From the NCBI GenBank assembly GCA_020639295.1, contig JACKGY010000003.1:496001-560000 (forward strand): 64,000 nt of DNA. Direction: 5' to 3'. Positions within the stretch are counted from its first letter, which is position 1, and every line of letters starts with the position of its first letter. Both the position numbers and the translations under genes were made by a program. Shown one piece after another: positions 54,062 through 62,631 of this stretch. The DNA comes from Planctomycetota bacterium. GTDB taxonomy: Bacteria; Planctomycetota; GCA-002687715; DRQF01. A model generated the notes under the pieces. That model was given only the letters and a program-made list of their open reading frames with translations. It was not told the origin of the DNA and ran no database searches.

Positions 54062-56181
54062 AGATCGACCGGACCCAGATCGTCATCTCCGCCCTGCTCG
54101 TGGCGGTCAACGTCATCCTCTTCAACCTGATCGTCGGCGAGTTCCGCGGCCTGCGCGCGGACCTCACCGACGGCAAGGTCTTCAGCCTCTCGCCGACCAC
54201 GGAGCGCCTCCTCGCCGGCCTCAAGGAGCCGGTCGAGATCACCGCCTACGTGTCCGCGGACGAGAACATCCACGAGGACGTGCGCCCGCTCGTCCCCGAG
54301 GTGATGGACCTCCTCGAGGAGTACGAGATCAAGGGCGGGAGCAAGGTGCGTCTGCGCCGCATCGTGCCCGAGGAGGACGAGAAGGCCGAGAAGGAGGCAC
54401 GGCGCGACTACCGGATCAGGCCGCAGATCGGCATCTTCCGCGACGCGCGGGCCCAGGGCGTGCAGAGCTTCTACCTCAGCCTCGTGGTCAAGTACCCCGG
54501 CAGCGACGCGATCACGCTCAACGCCGACGACCTGATCACCCAGAACGTCTTCGCCCAGGAACAGAGCCTGGAGCTGAAGAACGTCGAGCTCGAGCTCACC
54601 AAGGCGATCAAGAAGGCGGTGCTGGGCTTCGAGAGCAAGCGCAACCTCTTCCGCCGCTTCCCGACGACGATCGAGCTGACCACCTTCATCACGCCCGCCG
54701 ACCAGATGCCCCCGTCGCTGAAGGACGTGCCCGGGCGGATCGACGAACTCCTCGACGATCTCGCCGCCCGGTCCGAGGGCAAGCTGGTCCACGTCAAGGC
54801 CGATCTCGGCGACGAGGCCCTGCTGAAGCGCCTGCGCGTGCCGGCCCTCGACGTCGAGGGCCTCGATCACCCGCTCCATCTGGCCATGATCCTCAAGCTG
54901 GGCGACCAGTCGCGACGACTGTCCTTGCTCGACTACGACGGCGCGCGCAGCAACGAGGACATCGAGGGCGTGATCATGGGAGTCGTGCGCAGCGCCTCGC
55001 CCGGCGTGCTCCGGCGGGTCGGCGTCGCCCAGTACCTCCCCGATCCGGACGGCCGGATGCGGATGATGGGTCAGCCCAGCCTGCCGCCGGCCTACCTGGC
55101 CCTGGCGCGCACCCTCGGCCAGGACTACGACGTCGTCGACCTCGATCTCGGCCAGCTCCGGTCGCTGCCCGCCGATCTCGATCTGCTCATCGTCATGGAG
55201 CCGGCCAAGCTGGACGAGCGCGCCGCCTACCTGATCGACCAGTACGTCATGGGTGGAGGCAAGACCATCTTCTGCCTCGACCGGAGCGACAGCTCCATGC
55301 TGGACGGCACGCGCCAGGGAGCCGAGGCGCGCGACAGCGGCCTCGAGGAGCTGCTCGCGACCTGGGGCGTGAAGCTCCAGGAGGGCGTCGTCCTCGATCC
55401 GAACTGCGGCGAGTTCTTCGACACCCGGAGCCGCGAGGGCACGCTCCTCGAGGGCCCCTGGATGTCCTCGGTCGAGGTCGGCCTCGACGAGGGCGGGGTC
55501 AATCGCGAGGTCGGCTACATGCGCGCCTTCGAGGCCGCGCGTTTCTGGTTCCCCGGCTCCATCGAGCTGACCCCCGTTGCCGGGCTCAGCCAGAACTGGC
55601 TCCTGCGCAGCGGCGCGGAGTCCTTCGTCCGCAAGGCCAGCCCCCAGCTCGTGCCGGACCTCGCGAGCTGGCCGAAGTCGGCCTTCGAGCCGGCGCGCGC
55701 CGACGAGAAGCGCGGCCGGCGCATCCTCGCGGCCGAGATCTCGGGCGTCTTCCCCTCGCACTGGGCCGACAAGCCGGCACCGAAGAAGGAGAAGGAGGCG
55801 CCGACCGAGGAGGAGGCGGAGCCGAGCCTCGAGATCGCCGATCAGCCGATCCCCTCCTCGCGTCCGACCCGCATGGTGGTGGTCGCCAACGGCGAGTTCC
55901 TCGACCTCGTCCAGGCCCAGGTCGAATCGCAGGCCGGCCCCAAGTACGCGCTGTTCTCGGCCAATGCCCGCTTCCTGGTCAACGCGATCGACTGGTTGCT
56001 CGAGGACGACGACCTGGCGGCGATCCGCAACCGGGGGCGCAGCTTCCGCCCGATCGAGCGCCTCGAGGAAGGCGCCCAGAATCGCACCATGCTCCTGAAC
56101 TTCGTCCTGCCCCTGGTGGGCCTGGCCGCGCTCGGGGGCACGCTCTACTGGCGCCGGCGTCTGCGTCGGCCGCTGATCTGA
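54058..56181 (+). CDS. GldG-like auxiliary membrane protein
   Basis: A 707-residue protein with transmembrane helices near both ends (about 8-28 and 680-700) and a large extracytoplasmic part between. Residues about 45-350 match the ABC_transp_aux layout (LSPTTERLLAGLKEPVEITAY, VEVMDLLEEY-type spacing), followed by a second domain with LLIVMEPAKLDERAAYLID and a gate-like GGKTIFCLDRSD. A charged insert (about 575-605, KKEKEAPTEEEAEP) is lineage-specific. ATG 54058 has GAGG upstream and overlaps the permease stop. Confidence 0.88.
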   Translation: MKIDRTQIVISALLVAVNVILFNLIVGEFRGLRADLTDGKVFSLSPTTERLLAGLKEPVEITAYVSADENIHEDVRPLVPEVMDLLEEYEIKGGSKVRLRRIVPEEDEKAEKEARRDYRIRPQIGIFRDARAQGVQSFYLSLVVKYPGSDAITLNADDLITQNVFAQEQSLELKNVELELTKAIKKAVLGFESKRNLFRRFPTTIELTTFITPADQMPPSLKDVPGRIDELLDDLAARSEGKLVHVKADLGDEALLKRLRVPALDVEGLDHPLHLAMILKLGDQSRRLSLLDYDGARSNEDIEGVIMGVVRSASPGVLRRVGVAQYLPDPDGRMRMMGQPSLPPAYLALARTLGQDYDVVDLDLGQLRSLPADLDLLIVMEPAKLDERAAYLIDQYVMGGGKTIFCLDRSDSSMLDGTRQGAEARDSGLEELLATWGVKLQEGVVLDPNCGEFFDTRSREGTLLEGPWMSSVEVGLDEGGVNREVGYMRAFEAARFWFPGSIELTPVAGLSQNWLLRSGAESFVRKASPQLVPDLASWPKSAFEPARADEKRGRRILAAEISGVFPSHWADKPAPKKEKEAPTEEEAEPSLEIADQPIPSSRPTRMVVVANGEFLDLVQAQVESQAGPKYALFSANARFLVNAIDWLLEDDDLAAIRNRGRSFRPIERLEEGAQNRTMLLNFVLPLVGLAALGGTLYWRRRLRRPLI

Positions 56182-56193
56182 GGAGGAAACGAC

Positions 56194-57267
56194 ATGACCC
56201 GTGGCAATCTCGTGCTCCTGGTCGTGGCCTGCGTCCAGGCCCTGCTCTGGCTGCTCGTCGCCCGCCCCTTCTCCGCCGACGGCGTCGCGGCCGCGCCGGG
56301 GAGCCATCTCCTGGTCGAGATCCCGGTCGGCGAGGTCCGCGAGCTCGTCCTCGACGGCGAGGACGGCAAGGAGACCTGGACCTTCTCCCGCCCCGACGAT
56401 CAGGATGACTGGGTCTTCACCAGTCGTGACGGCTTCCCCTTGCGACCGGGCAAGCTCGGCGGCGGCGAGGGCATCGTGGACCTGATCACCCGGATCGAGG
56501 TCACCAGCCCGATCGCCAGCGACCCGGAGAGTCTCGAGGTTCTCGGCCTCGGCGATCGGAAGTTCGAGCGTCGCCTCCGACTGCTCGACGGCGCCGGCAA
56601 GACCCTCGCCGATCTCTTCGTCGCCCGCGGCAGCCGCGCCGGCACCGTCCAGGTCCGCCGCGCCGACTCCAGCGAGGTCTACGAGACCGACGTCCTCCCC
56701 TACCGCGAGCTCGGGATGTCGGTCAACGACTTCGTCGGCCGCGACCTGGTCAAGCTCGACCCGGCGACCATCACCGGCCTCGTCATCCGGCGCGGCGAGG
56801 AGGAGCCGATCCGGCTCCAGCGCGACCTGGTGACGACGACGGAAGGCGAGACGCCGAAGCCCGGGCCCTGGCGCCTGGAGGTCCCCGCCGAGGGCGAGCT
56901 CCTCCAGGACGAGCTGGGCGACCTGGTCGACCACCTCGCCGACCTGCGGATCACCGAGGTCCACGGCAAGTCGACGCCGGAGGGTGTCGATCCCGAGCAT
57001 CCGCTGGTCGAGTTCGAGATCGTGAGCGGCGCCGGAACCGATCGTCTGCGGCTGGAGCGCAAGCGCGACGACGGCGACTACGACGGCATCTGGATCAGCG
57101 ATCGCGCGGAGCCCCGGGCCGGCTTCCACGTGGCGCTCGCCTCCTGGTCGCTCGGCCGCGCCGCGACGATCACCCGCGCCGACCTGCTCGAGAAGCCCGA
57201 GGAGAAGATGAAAGGCGAAGACGACCAGCAGCCCGAGGACCCGCCGGAGTCCCACGAGGACAAGTAG
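56194..57267 (+). CDS. DUF4340 domain protein
   Basis: A 357-residue membrane-anchored protein with an N-terminal helix (LVLLVVACVQALLWLLVA) and a mainly beta extracytoplasmic domain: VRELVLDGEDGKETWTF, GTVQVRRADSSEVYETD and LVDHLADLRITEVHGK are typical DUF4340 segments. DUF4340 genes often follow GldG-like genes and are thought to be part of the same envelope complex. AGGAGG lies before ATG 56194, 12 bp after the GldG-like stop. The C-terminus is acidic. Confidence 0.85.
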   Translation: MTRGNLVLLVVACVQALLWLLVARPFSADGVAAAPGSHLLVEIPVGEVRELVLDGEDGKETWTFSRPDDQDDWVFTSRDGFPLRPGKLGGGEGIVDLITRIEVTSPIASDPESLEVLGLGDRKFERRLRLLDGAGKTLADLFVARGSRAGTVQVRRADSSEVYETDVLPYRELGMSVNDFVGRDLVKLDPATITGLVIRRGEEEPIRLQRDLVTTTEGETPKPGPWRLEVPAEGELLQDELGDLVDHLADLRITEVHGKSTPEGVDPEHPLVEFEIVSGAGTDRLRLERKRDDGDYDGIWISDRAEPRAGFHVALASWSLGRAATITRADLLEKPEEKMKGEDDQQPEDPPESHEDK

Positions 57268-57273
57268 GCGACG

Positions 57274-57313
57274 GCCCGGCAGGTAGCGCGTATCCGCGCG
57301 GTGCTCGCCGGGC
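57274..57313. terminator. Inverted repeat between convergent operons
   Basis: GCCCGGC (57274) pairs with GCCGGGC (57307-57313), enclosing a second GCGCG/CGCGC hairpin. It lies between the ends of the DUF4340 and topoisomerase genes. No T-runs; possible bidirectional stop. Confidence 0.4.
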
Positions 57314-57322
57314 GAGAGGCGA

Positions 57323-59950
57323 TCAGTCCTCGTCCGCGGTCTTCTTGGTGGCCTTCTTCTTCGCGCCCGCCTTCTTGGCGCCGGTCTTCTTGCCGGCCTT
57401 CTTCTTGGTGGTCTTCTTCGCCGCCTTCTTGCGCGGAGCGCGCGGCGGGAACTCCCACTTCAGGCTGCCCTCCTCGAAGAAGAGCATCGCCGAGAAGGGT
57501 CGACCGCGCTTCGAGATGAAGCCCTCGATGAGGTCGGTCTTGGCACCGGCCTCGGCCAGCATCTTCTTCACCTGCGCCGGCGGCAGCTCGCGCATGAGCA
57601 GCTTCTTCGACAGGCGGAACTTGCAGTCCTCGCTGGTGCAGGCGTAGCCGGTGCCCTGCGCCTGGACCTCGGCGCCGCACTTCGGGCACTTGCCGACCGG
57701 CGTGCCGTCGTCGATCTGCGCCTCGGGTCGAAGTTCGTGCTGCTCGAACTCGACGTCGCCCTCGGGCTTCAGGAGGACCTGCCCCTCCTCGCTGATCTTC
57801 ATCTTGCAGGGCGCCTTGGGGCGCTCGAAGCCGGTGAAGGGGCCGACCATCGGGTCCTCGTCCTTCATGTGCTCGATGAGGCGGCCGAGGACCTCGGGGA
57901 AGAGGTGCTTGCCCCCGGCATCCTTGTGGATGCGGATGCCGCAGTCTTCCTGATCGACGCAGAAGTAGGAGTAGGCCTTCTCCTCGAGCCCCTTGCCGCA
58001 CTTCGGACAGTGCAGCGGGCCGGGGTGATCGGCGGCGAGGATCGCGGAACCCTCGGCGGCGTTCTTCACCTTCGCGACCATCTCCTCGACGAAGCCGCGG
58101 ATCTCGGCCATGAAGACGCTGGCGTCGTAATGGCCGTCCATGACCATGTTGAGGCGCTTCTCCCAGGTGCCGGTCATGTCCGGCTTGGCGAGCGCGTCGA
58201 GCTGGAGGTTGCGGACGATGCGCACCAGGGTCGACCCGAGCGCGGTCGGCACCAGGTTGCGGCCCTCGCGGCGAGCGAGGTGCTTGAAGATCAGGTCCTC
58301 GACGATCGCCGCGCGCGTGGCCGGCGTGCCGATGCCGATCTCCTTCAGGGCCTCGGCCTCCTCCTCGTTCTCGACGTGCTTGCCGCAGGTCTCCATCTCG
58401 GCGACCAGGGTGCCGTCCGTGAACCGCGAGGGCGGCGTCGTGGCCTTCTCGGACAGTTCGGACTCGAGGCAGAGGGCCTTGCCGTCGGCGGCGGCGTCCG
58501 GGAAGGGGATGTCGTCGGCGGCGATCGGCTCGGCCGCGCGCCAGCCGGTGACGACCAGCTTGCGCGCGGTGGCCTTGAAGACCTCGCCCTCGACCGTGGT
58601 CTTCCGGGTCGTGGTCTCGCGCTCGGCGCTGGGCATGAAGGCGGCGAAGAAGCGGCGGACGATGAGGTCGTAGATCTTCTGCTCGTCGGGCCTGAGGCTC
58701 TTCGGAACCTCGCCGGTCGGGATCAGCGCGAAGTGGTCGCTGACCTTCTTGTCGTCGAAGACCTGGCCCTTCTGCTCGCTGTCGGGACGCTCGCGGTTCG
58801 GCACCTTCGAGTAGAGCTCGCGGTAGCCCCCGCCGGCGAGCTGCTGCATGATGCGCGGCACCTCGCCGCGGTAGTCCTGGGGCAGGTAGCGCGAGGAGGT
58901 ACGGGGATAGGTGATCGCCTTCTTCTGCTCGTAGAGGGTCTGGGCGATGGCCAGGGTCCGCTTCAGGGTGAAGCCGAAGGCCGAGCTGGCCCGACGCTGG
59001 AGCTGGGTCAGGTCGAAGAGCTGCGGCGGCTTCTCCTTCGAGCGCCGGGTCGTGTCCTCGATCTCGCCGATCTTGCCCTCGACCTTCTTGCGCAGGGCCG
59101 CGGCCTCGGCGCCGTCGAGGATGCGGTCGGTCGCCTTGCCCTCGGCGTCCTTGCCGTTCCACTGGGCGACGTACTGGTTCTCCTCCTCGCCGGAGCCCTT
59201 CGAGTCAACGTCGAAGGTGGCGTAGAGCTCCCAGTAGGGCACGGGGATGAAGTTGTCGATCTCGCGTTCCCGGTCGACCAGGAAGGCCAGGGTCGGGGTC
59301 TTGACCCGCCCCACCGCCAGGCTGACCCGGTTCTTGCCGCCGAGGAAGCGCTTGGTGAGGGCCCGGGTGCCGTTCATGCCCACCAGCCAGTCGGCCTGGT
59401 CGCGGCAGTAGGCCGCCTCGCGCAGCGGCGTCATCTCGTCGTCGGCCTTCAGGTGCCGGAAGGCCTCGAGGATGGCGTCGGTGGTCATCGACTGGAGCCA
59501 GAGCCTGACGACCTTCTTGTCGGCGACCTTCTTCCGCTTGCCCCGGGCGTGGTCCAGGATCAAGTTGAAGATCAGCTCACCCTCACGGCCGGCGTCGCAG
59601 CCGTTGACGATCTCGGTGACCTCGTCGTCGCGGATCAGCTTGTCGAGATTGGAAAGGAGCTTCTTGCCTTTCGCATCCGCCTCGCGCGGAATGTGGACGA
59701 AGCTGTCCGGAATGATCGGCAACTTCTCCAGGCTCCAGTACTTCCACTCCTTCTGATAGAGCCCCGGTTCCTGCAGTTCGAGCAGGTGGCCGGAGGCCCA
59801 GGCGATGATCAGGTCGTCGCTCTCGTAGTGGAGGTCGTGCTTCTTGAAGCGCCGGCCCTTGGCGTTCTGGGAGTCGGACTCGTGTCCGAAAACGCGGGCG
59901 AAGTCGTCGGCGACGGACTTCTTCTCGGTGATGATCAGCGTCTTGCCCAT
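57323..59950 (-). CDS. topB: Type IA DNA topoisomerase (topoisomerase III-like) with basic tail
   Basis: An 875-residue type IA topoisomerase. TLIITEKKSVADDFARVFG (Toprim), NGCDAGREGELIF, the GRVKTPTLAFLVDRE motif and the catalytic tyrosine Y348 in ITYPRTSSRYLP are all present. Two C-terminal zinc ribbons follow (CPKCG...CG, CPKCG...C). The last 35 residues are a Lys/Ala-rich tail (KKAGKKTGAKKAGAKKKA) like bacterial histone H1-like proteins, ending in DED. It would relax negatively supercoiled or decatenate DNA. Start ATG 59950; a promoter candidate is at 60023-60050. Confidence 0.92.
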   Translation of the reverse strand: MGKTLIITEKKSVADDFARVFGHESDSQNAKGRRFKKHDLHYESDDLIIAWASGHLLELQEPGLYQKEWKYWSLEKLPIIPDSFVHIPREADAKGKKLLSNLDKLIRDDEVTEIVNGCDAGREGELIFNLILDHARGKRKKVADKKVVRLWLQSMTTDAILEAFRHLKADDEMTPLREAAYCRDQADWLVGMNGTRALTKRFLGGKNRVSLAVGRVKTPTLAFLVDREREIDNFIPVPYWELYATFDVDSKGSGEEENQYVAQWNGKDAEGKATDRILDGAEAAALRKKVEGKIGEIEDTTRRSKEKPPQLFDLTQLQRRASSAFGFTLKRTLAIAQTLYEQKKAITYPRTSSRYLPQDYRGEVPRIMQQLAGGGYRELYSKVPNRERPDSEQKGQVFDDKKVSDHFALIPTGEVPKSLRPDEQKIYDLIVRRFFAAFMPSAERETTTRKTTVEGEVFKATARKLVVTGWRAAEPIAADDIPFPDAAADGKALCLESELSEKATTPPSRFTDGTLVAEMETCGKHVENEEEAEALKEIGIGTPATRAAIVEDLIFKHLARREGRNLVPTALGSTLVRIVRNLQLDALAKPDMTGTWEKRLNMVMDGHYDASVFMAEIRGFVEEMVAKVKNAAEGSAILAADHPGPLHCPKCGKGLEEKAYSYFCVDQEDCGIRIHKDAGGKHLFPEVLGRLIEHMKDEDPMVGPFTGFERPKAPCKMKISEEGQVLLKPEGDVEFEQHELRPEAQIDDGTPVGKCPKCGAEVQAQGTGYACTSEDCKFRLSKKLLMRELPPAQVKKMLAEAGAKTDLIEGFISKRGRPFSAMLFFEEGSLKWEFPPRAPRKKAAKKTTKKKAGKKTGAKKAGAKKKATKKTADED

Positions 59951-60022
59951 GGTGCTCCGGCGCCGCGACTGGCTCTCCTGGCGAGGCCCGTCGGAGGTCG
60001 ATCCCCGGGCCCCATCGGGAGC

Positions 60023-60050
60023 AACATAGGGCTTGAAGGACAAAAATCAA
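60023..60050 (-). promoter_or_regulatory. Candidate promoter of topoisomerase gene
   Basis: Minus strand: TTGATT (-35), 16 bp, TATGTT (-10), within a local AT-rich stretch. Start near 60016, about 66 nt before the ATG. Confidence 0.5.
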
Positions 60051-60183
60051 ATCGCCCTCCGGGCCCGAGGCCGCTTTCTCGGGCCGCCGGGGCGCGAGAC
60101 CGGGCCCCGATGACCACCGCGGCCTCCCGCCCGAGGGCCGGCCCGAGGCGCCGGCCGGCTGCGCGCTCGGCGCGACCGCGGCC

Positions 60184-62625
60184 TCAGCGCGCCCGCCCGA
60201 TGGTCGCCTCGAAGAGCGCGAGGATGCGCTTGTACTCGTCCGCCCAGGAGGCCGCGTCGCGGAAGCCGTGAGCTTCGGCCGGGTAGACGGCCAGCTCCCA
60301 GCCGGTCTTCCTGAGCTCGATGAGACGCTGCGCGAGTCGGATCGAGTCCTGGGGCTGGACGTTGTGGTCCTCGAGTCCGTGACAGATGAGGAGCCGGTCG
60401 GCGAGCCCCTCGGCGAACCAGATCGGCGAGCTCCTCTCGAAGGCCTCCGGCTTCTCCTGGGGTGTGTCGAGGATGTTGGAGGTGTAGCCGTGGTTGTAGT
60501 GGGCCCAGTCGGTGACCGGGCGGAGCGCCGCACCCGCCGCGAAGACCCCGGGATGCTTGAAGAGCGCCATGAGGGTGATGAAGCCGCCGTAGCTGCCGCC
60601 GTAGATGCCGATGCGCTTCTCGTCGACGCCCAGTTCCCGCACCAGCCAGCGAGCCGCGTCGATCTGGTCCTCGAGATCGCGACCGCCCATGTGGCCGTAG
60701 ATCGCCGTCCGCCAGGCGGCGCCGTAGCCCGCCGAGCCCCGGTAGTCGAGATCGATCACCACGTAGCCGCGTTCGACCAGCAGGTCGTGGAACATGTACT
60801 CGCGGAAGTAGGACGACCAGCCCCGGATGACGTTCTGCAGATAGCCGGCACCGTGGACGAAGATCACCGCCGGCGCGCCCGCCGCGAGATCCTTCGGCCG
60901 GTAGAGCCGTGCCGGCACCTCGACGCCATCGCTCGCCTCGACCTGGACGAACTCCGGCTCGATCCAGGTCCGCGACTTGAAGGCCGGTGACGGCGAATCC
61001 GTGATCTCGATCTCGTTCCAGGGCGGGCTCGCGTCCGCGGGCAGGACTCCGGACAGGGTGACGGAGTCGGGATGGACCCGGAGCAGGAGTCGCGGGGCCT
61101 CGTTGCATCGCGAGAAGACGATCGCCAGCGCCCGCCCGCTTCGCGCCAGGACGAGGTCGCTCCAGACACCGTCCCGCAGACGAAGGCCGACGGGCAACCG
61201 CGGTGTCGAGTGCTCGAAGTGGCGTTCGGCCGGACCGGCGCGACTCGTCCTGATCAGGAGTCCCGAGGGGACGGCGACGTCGAAGGGACCCGGGCCCGGC
61301 CCGAGGAGGCCAGGGGCATCCGCCGGCAGCTCCAGGACCCGGTCGATCAACCAGTCACCCCGCGTCGTCTGGTCGATCTCGGCCCCGCTCGCCTTCTCGC
61401 ACCAGAGGTGGTTGAAGCCACTCTTCTCGCTGGTGAACCAGAACCGGCCATCGGCGAGGAATCCGGCATCGTCGCCGACGTGGTGGACCCAGGCGGGGTC
61501 CTCGACCTCGTGGAGGACGCGGGCCGCGCCGTCGCGCGCGACCTCGACCAGGGCAGCCCGCTTGTTGTCGCGGCCGCGGAAGAGCAGCACGCAGCGCGAC
61601 GAATCGGGCGCGAAGCCCAGGCTCCGGATCGAGAACGGCCCCTTCCCCAGCGCTTCCGGCAGGCTGACCGCGATCTCCTTCCCGGTGGTCGCATCGAGGA
61701 GCGCGAAGCGGTTCTCGTGGCCGTCGTCGCCGACCTTGGGCCGCGCCTCGAAGGTGGTGACGTAACCGTCACCCGAGAGATAGCGCGGCATCTTCGTGGC
61801 CGTCGTCTTCTCCGCCTTCGTGAACAGCGCGAGGACGCGCCCGAGGTCGTCCGCGGCCTCGAGCCGGCCGGTGCTGAAACCCTTGGGCGGAGCGAAGGTC
61901 GCGAGCTCCTTCCTCGCCTCCCGTCTCGCCTCCGCCTCCTTGCGCTTCTGCTCGATCTCGAAGAGGTGCCGCAGGAGCCTGAGTTCGGCGTCCTCGAGGT
62001 AGCGCCGGCGATCGTCCTTCCCGTCCTCCGGCTTCTCGGCCTCGATCCTGGTCAGGCGACGCAGCGCGCCGTCCTCGATGCCCCAGGCGAAGAGGTCGTC
62101 ACCCGAGCGCAGGATGAGCGCACGATCGTGGTCGGCGAAGGACTGGGCGCGCATCCCCCCGAGGAGCGGCATCAGCACCCGCTCCGCCATCGAGTCGAGA
62201 TCGATCAGGCTCAGGCGTTCGTCACGGCTCGAGAGCGCGAGCCTTCGATCGCGGGAGAGCACGACGTCGCGTTCCGCGAGCGGCGCCTCGTCGCCGTCGT
62301 CGAGACGCCGGAGCTCCTTCCGCTCGATGTCGTAGACGAAGGTCCCCCGCTCCTTCTCGTTCCAGCGCTTCCAGTCGAAGATCAGAAAGCGCTCGTCGAG
62401 GCTGAAGCGGACATCCCGCGGGCTGGCGCCGCAGAGGTCCTCGCCGAGGGTGATCAGGTCGACGTCAAGCGGGCCCGTGATCGGCCGGGCCAGGCGCTCG
62501 CGCAGCACCTTCTCGATCGCGAGCTGCGCCGTCGGTTCAGGACTCGGCCGCGAGTCCTGCGCGCGCAGGATCGGAAGCGATAGACAGACGAGGAGCAGGA
62601 GGCTCCGGAGGAGTCGGGGCGTCAT
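60184..62625 (-). CDS. Secreted S9-family prolyl oligopeptidase/DPP-IV-like peptidase
   Basis: An 813-residue exported serine peptidase. The signal peptide (LLRSLLLLVCLSLP) ends LRA before Gln. Residues about 60-520 form a DPP-IV-type beta-propeller; the C-terminal alpha/beta hydrolase domain has the triad S678 (GGSYGGF), D753 (GLEDHN) and H786 (AEAHGF). It should cleave dipeptides or short peptides outside the cytoplasm. A helical charged segment (about 220-245) interrupts the propeller. It starts 6 bp after the stop of the hydrolase gene, so the two form an operon. Confidence 0.9.
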   Translation of the reverse strand: MTPRLLRSLLLLVCLSLPILRAQDSRPSPEPTAQLAIEKVLRERLARPITGPLDVDLITLGEDLCGASPRDVRFSLDERFLIFDWKRWNEKERGTFVYDIERKELRRLDDGDEAPLAERDVVLSRDRRLALSSRDERLSLIDLDSMAERVLMPLLGGMRAQSFADHDRALILRSGDDLFAWGIEDGALRRLTRIEAEKPEDGKDDRRRYLEDAELRLLRHLFEIEQKRKEAEARREARKELATFAPPKGFSTGRLEAADDLGRVLALFTKAEKTTATKMPRYLSGDGYVTTFEARPKVGDDGHENRFALLDATTGKEIAVSLPEALGKGPFSIRSLGFAPDSSRCVLLFRGRDNKRAALVEVARDGAARVLHEVEDPAWVHHVGDDAGFLADGRFWFTSEKSGFNHLWCEKASGAEIDQTTRGDWLIDRVLELPADAPGLLGPGPGPFDVAVPSGLLIRTSRAGPAERHFEHSTPRLPVGLRLRDGVWSDLVLARSGRALAIVFSRCNEAPRLLLRVHPDSVTLSGVLPADASPPWNEIEITDSPSPAFKSRTWIEPEFVQVEASDGVEVPARLYRPKDLAAGAPAVIFVHGAGYLQNVIRGWSSYFREYMFHDLLVERGYVVIDLDYRGSAGYGAAWRTAIYGHMGGRDLEDQIDAARWLVRELGVDEKRIGIYGGSYGGFITLMALFKHPGVFAAGAALRPVTDWAHYNHGYTSNILDTPQEKPEAFERSSPIWFAEGLADRLLICHGLEDHNVQPQDSIRLAQRLIELRKTGWELAVYPAEAHGFRDAASWADEYKRILALFEATIGRAR

Positions 62626-62631
62626 CGGATC

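Noticed and set aside
54016..57255. A long open frame of over 1000 codons opposite the GldG-like and DUF4340 genes
   Set aside because: It is antisense to two clear genes, has biased His/Gly/Leu/Asp composition typical of a GC-rich shadow frame, and shows no domain motifs.
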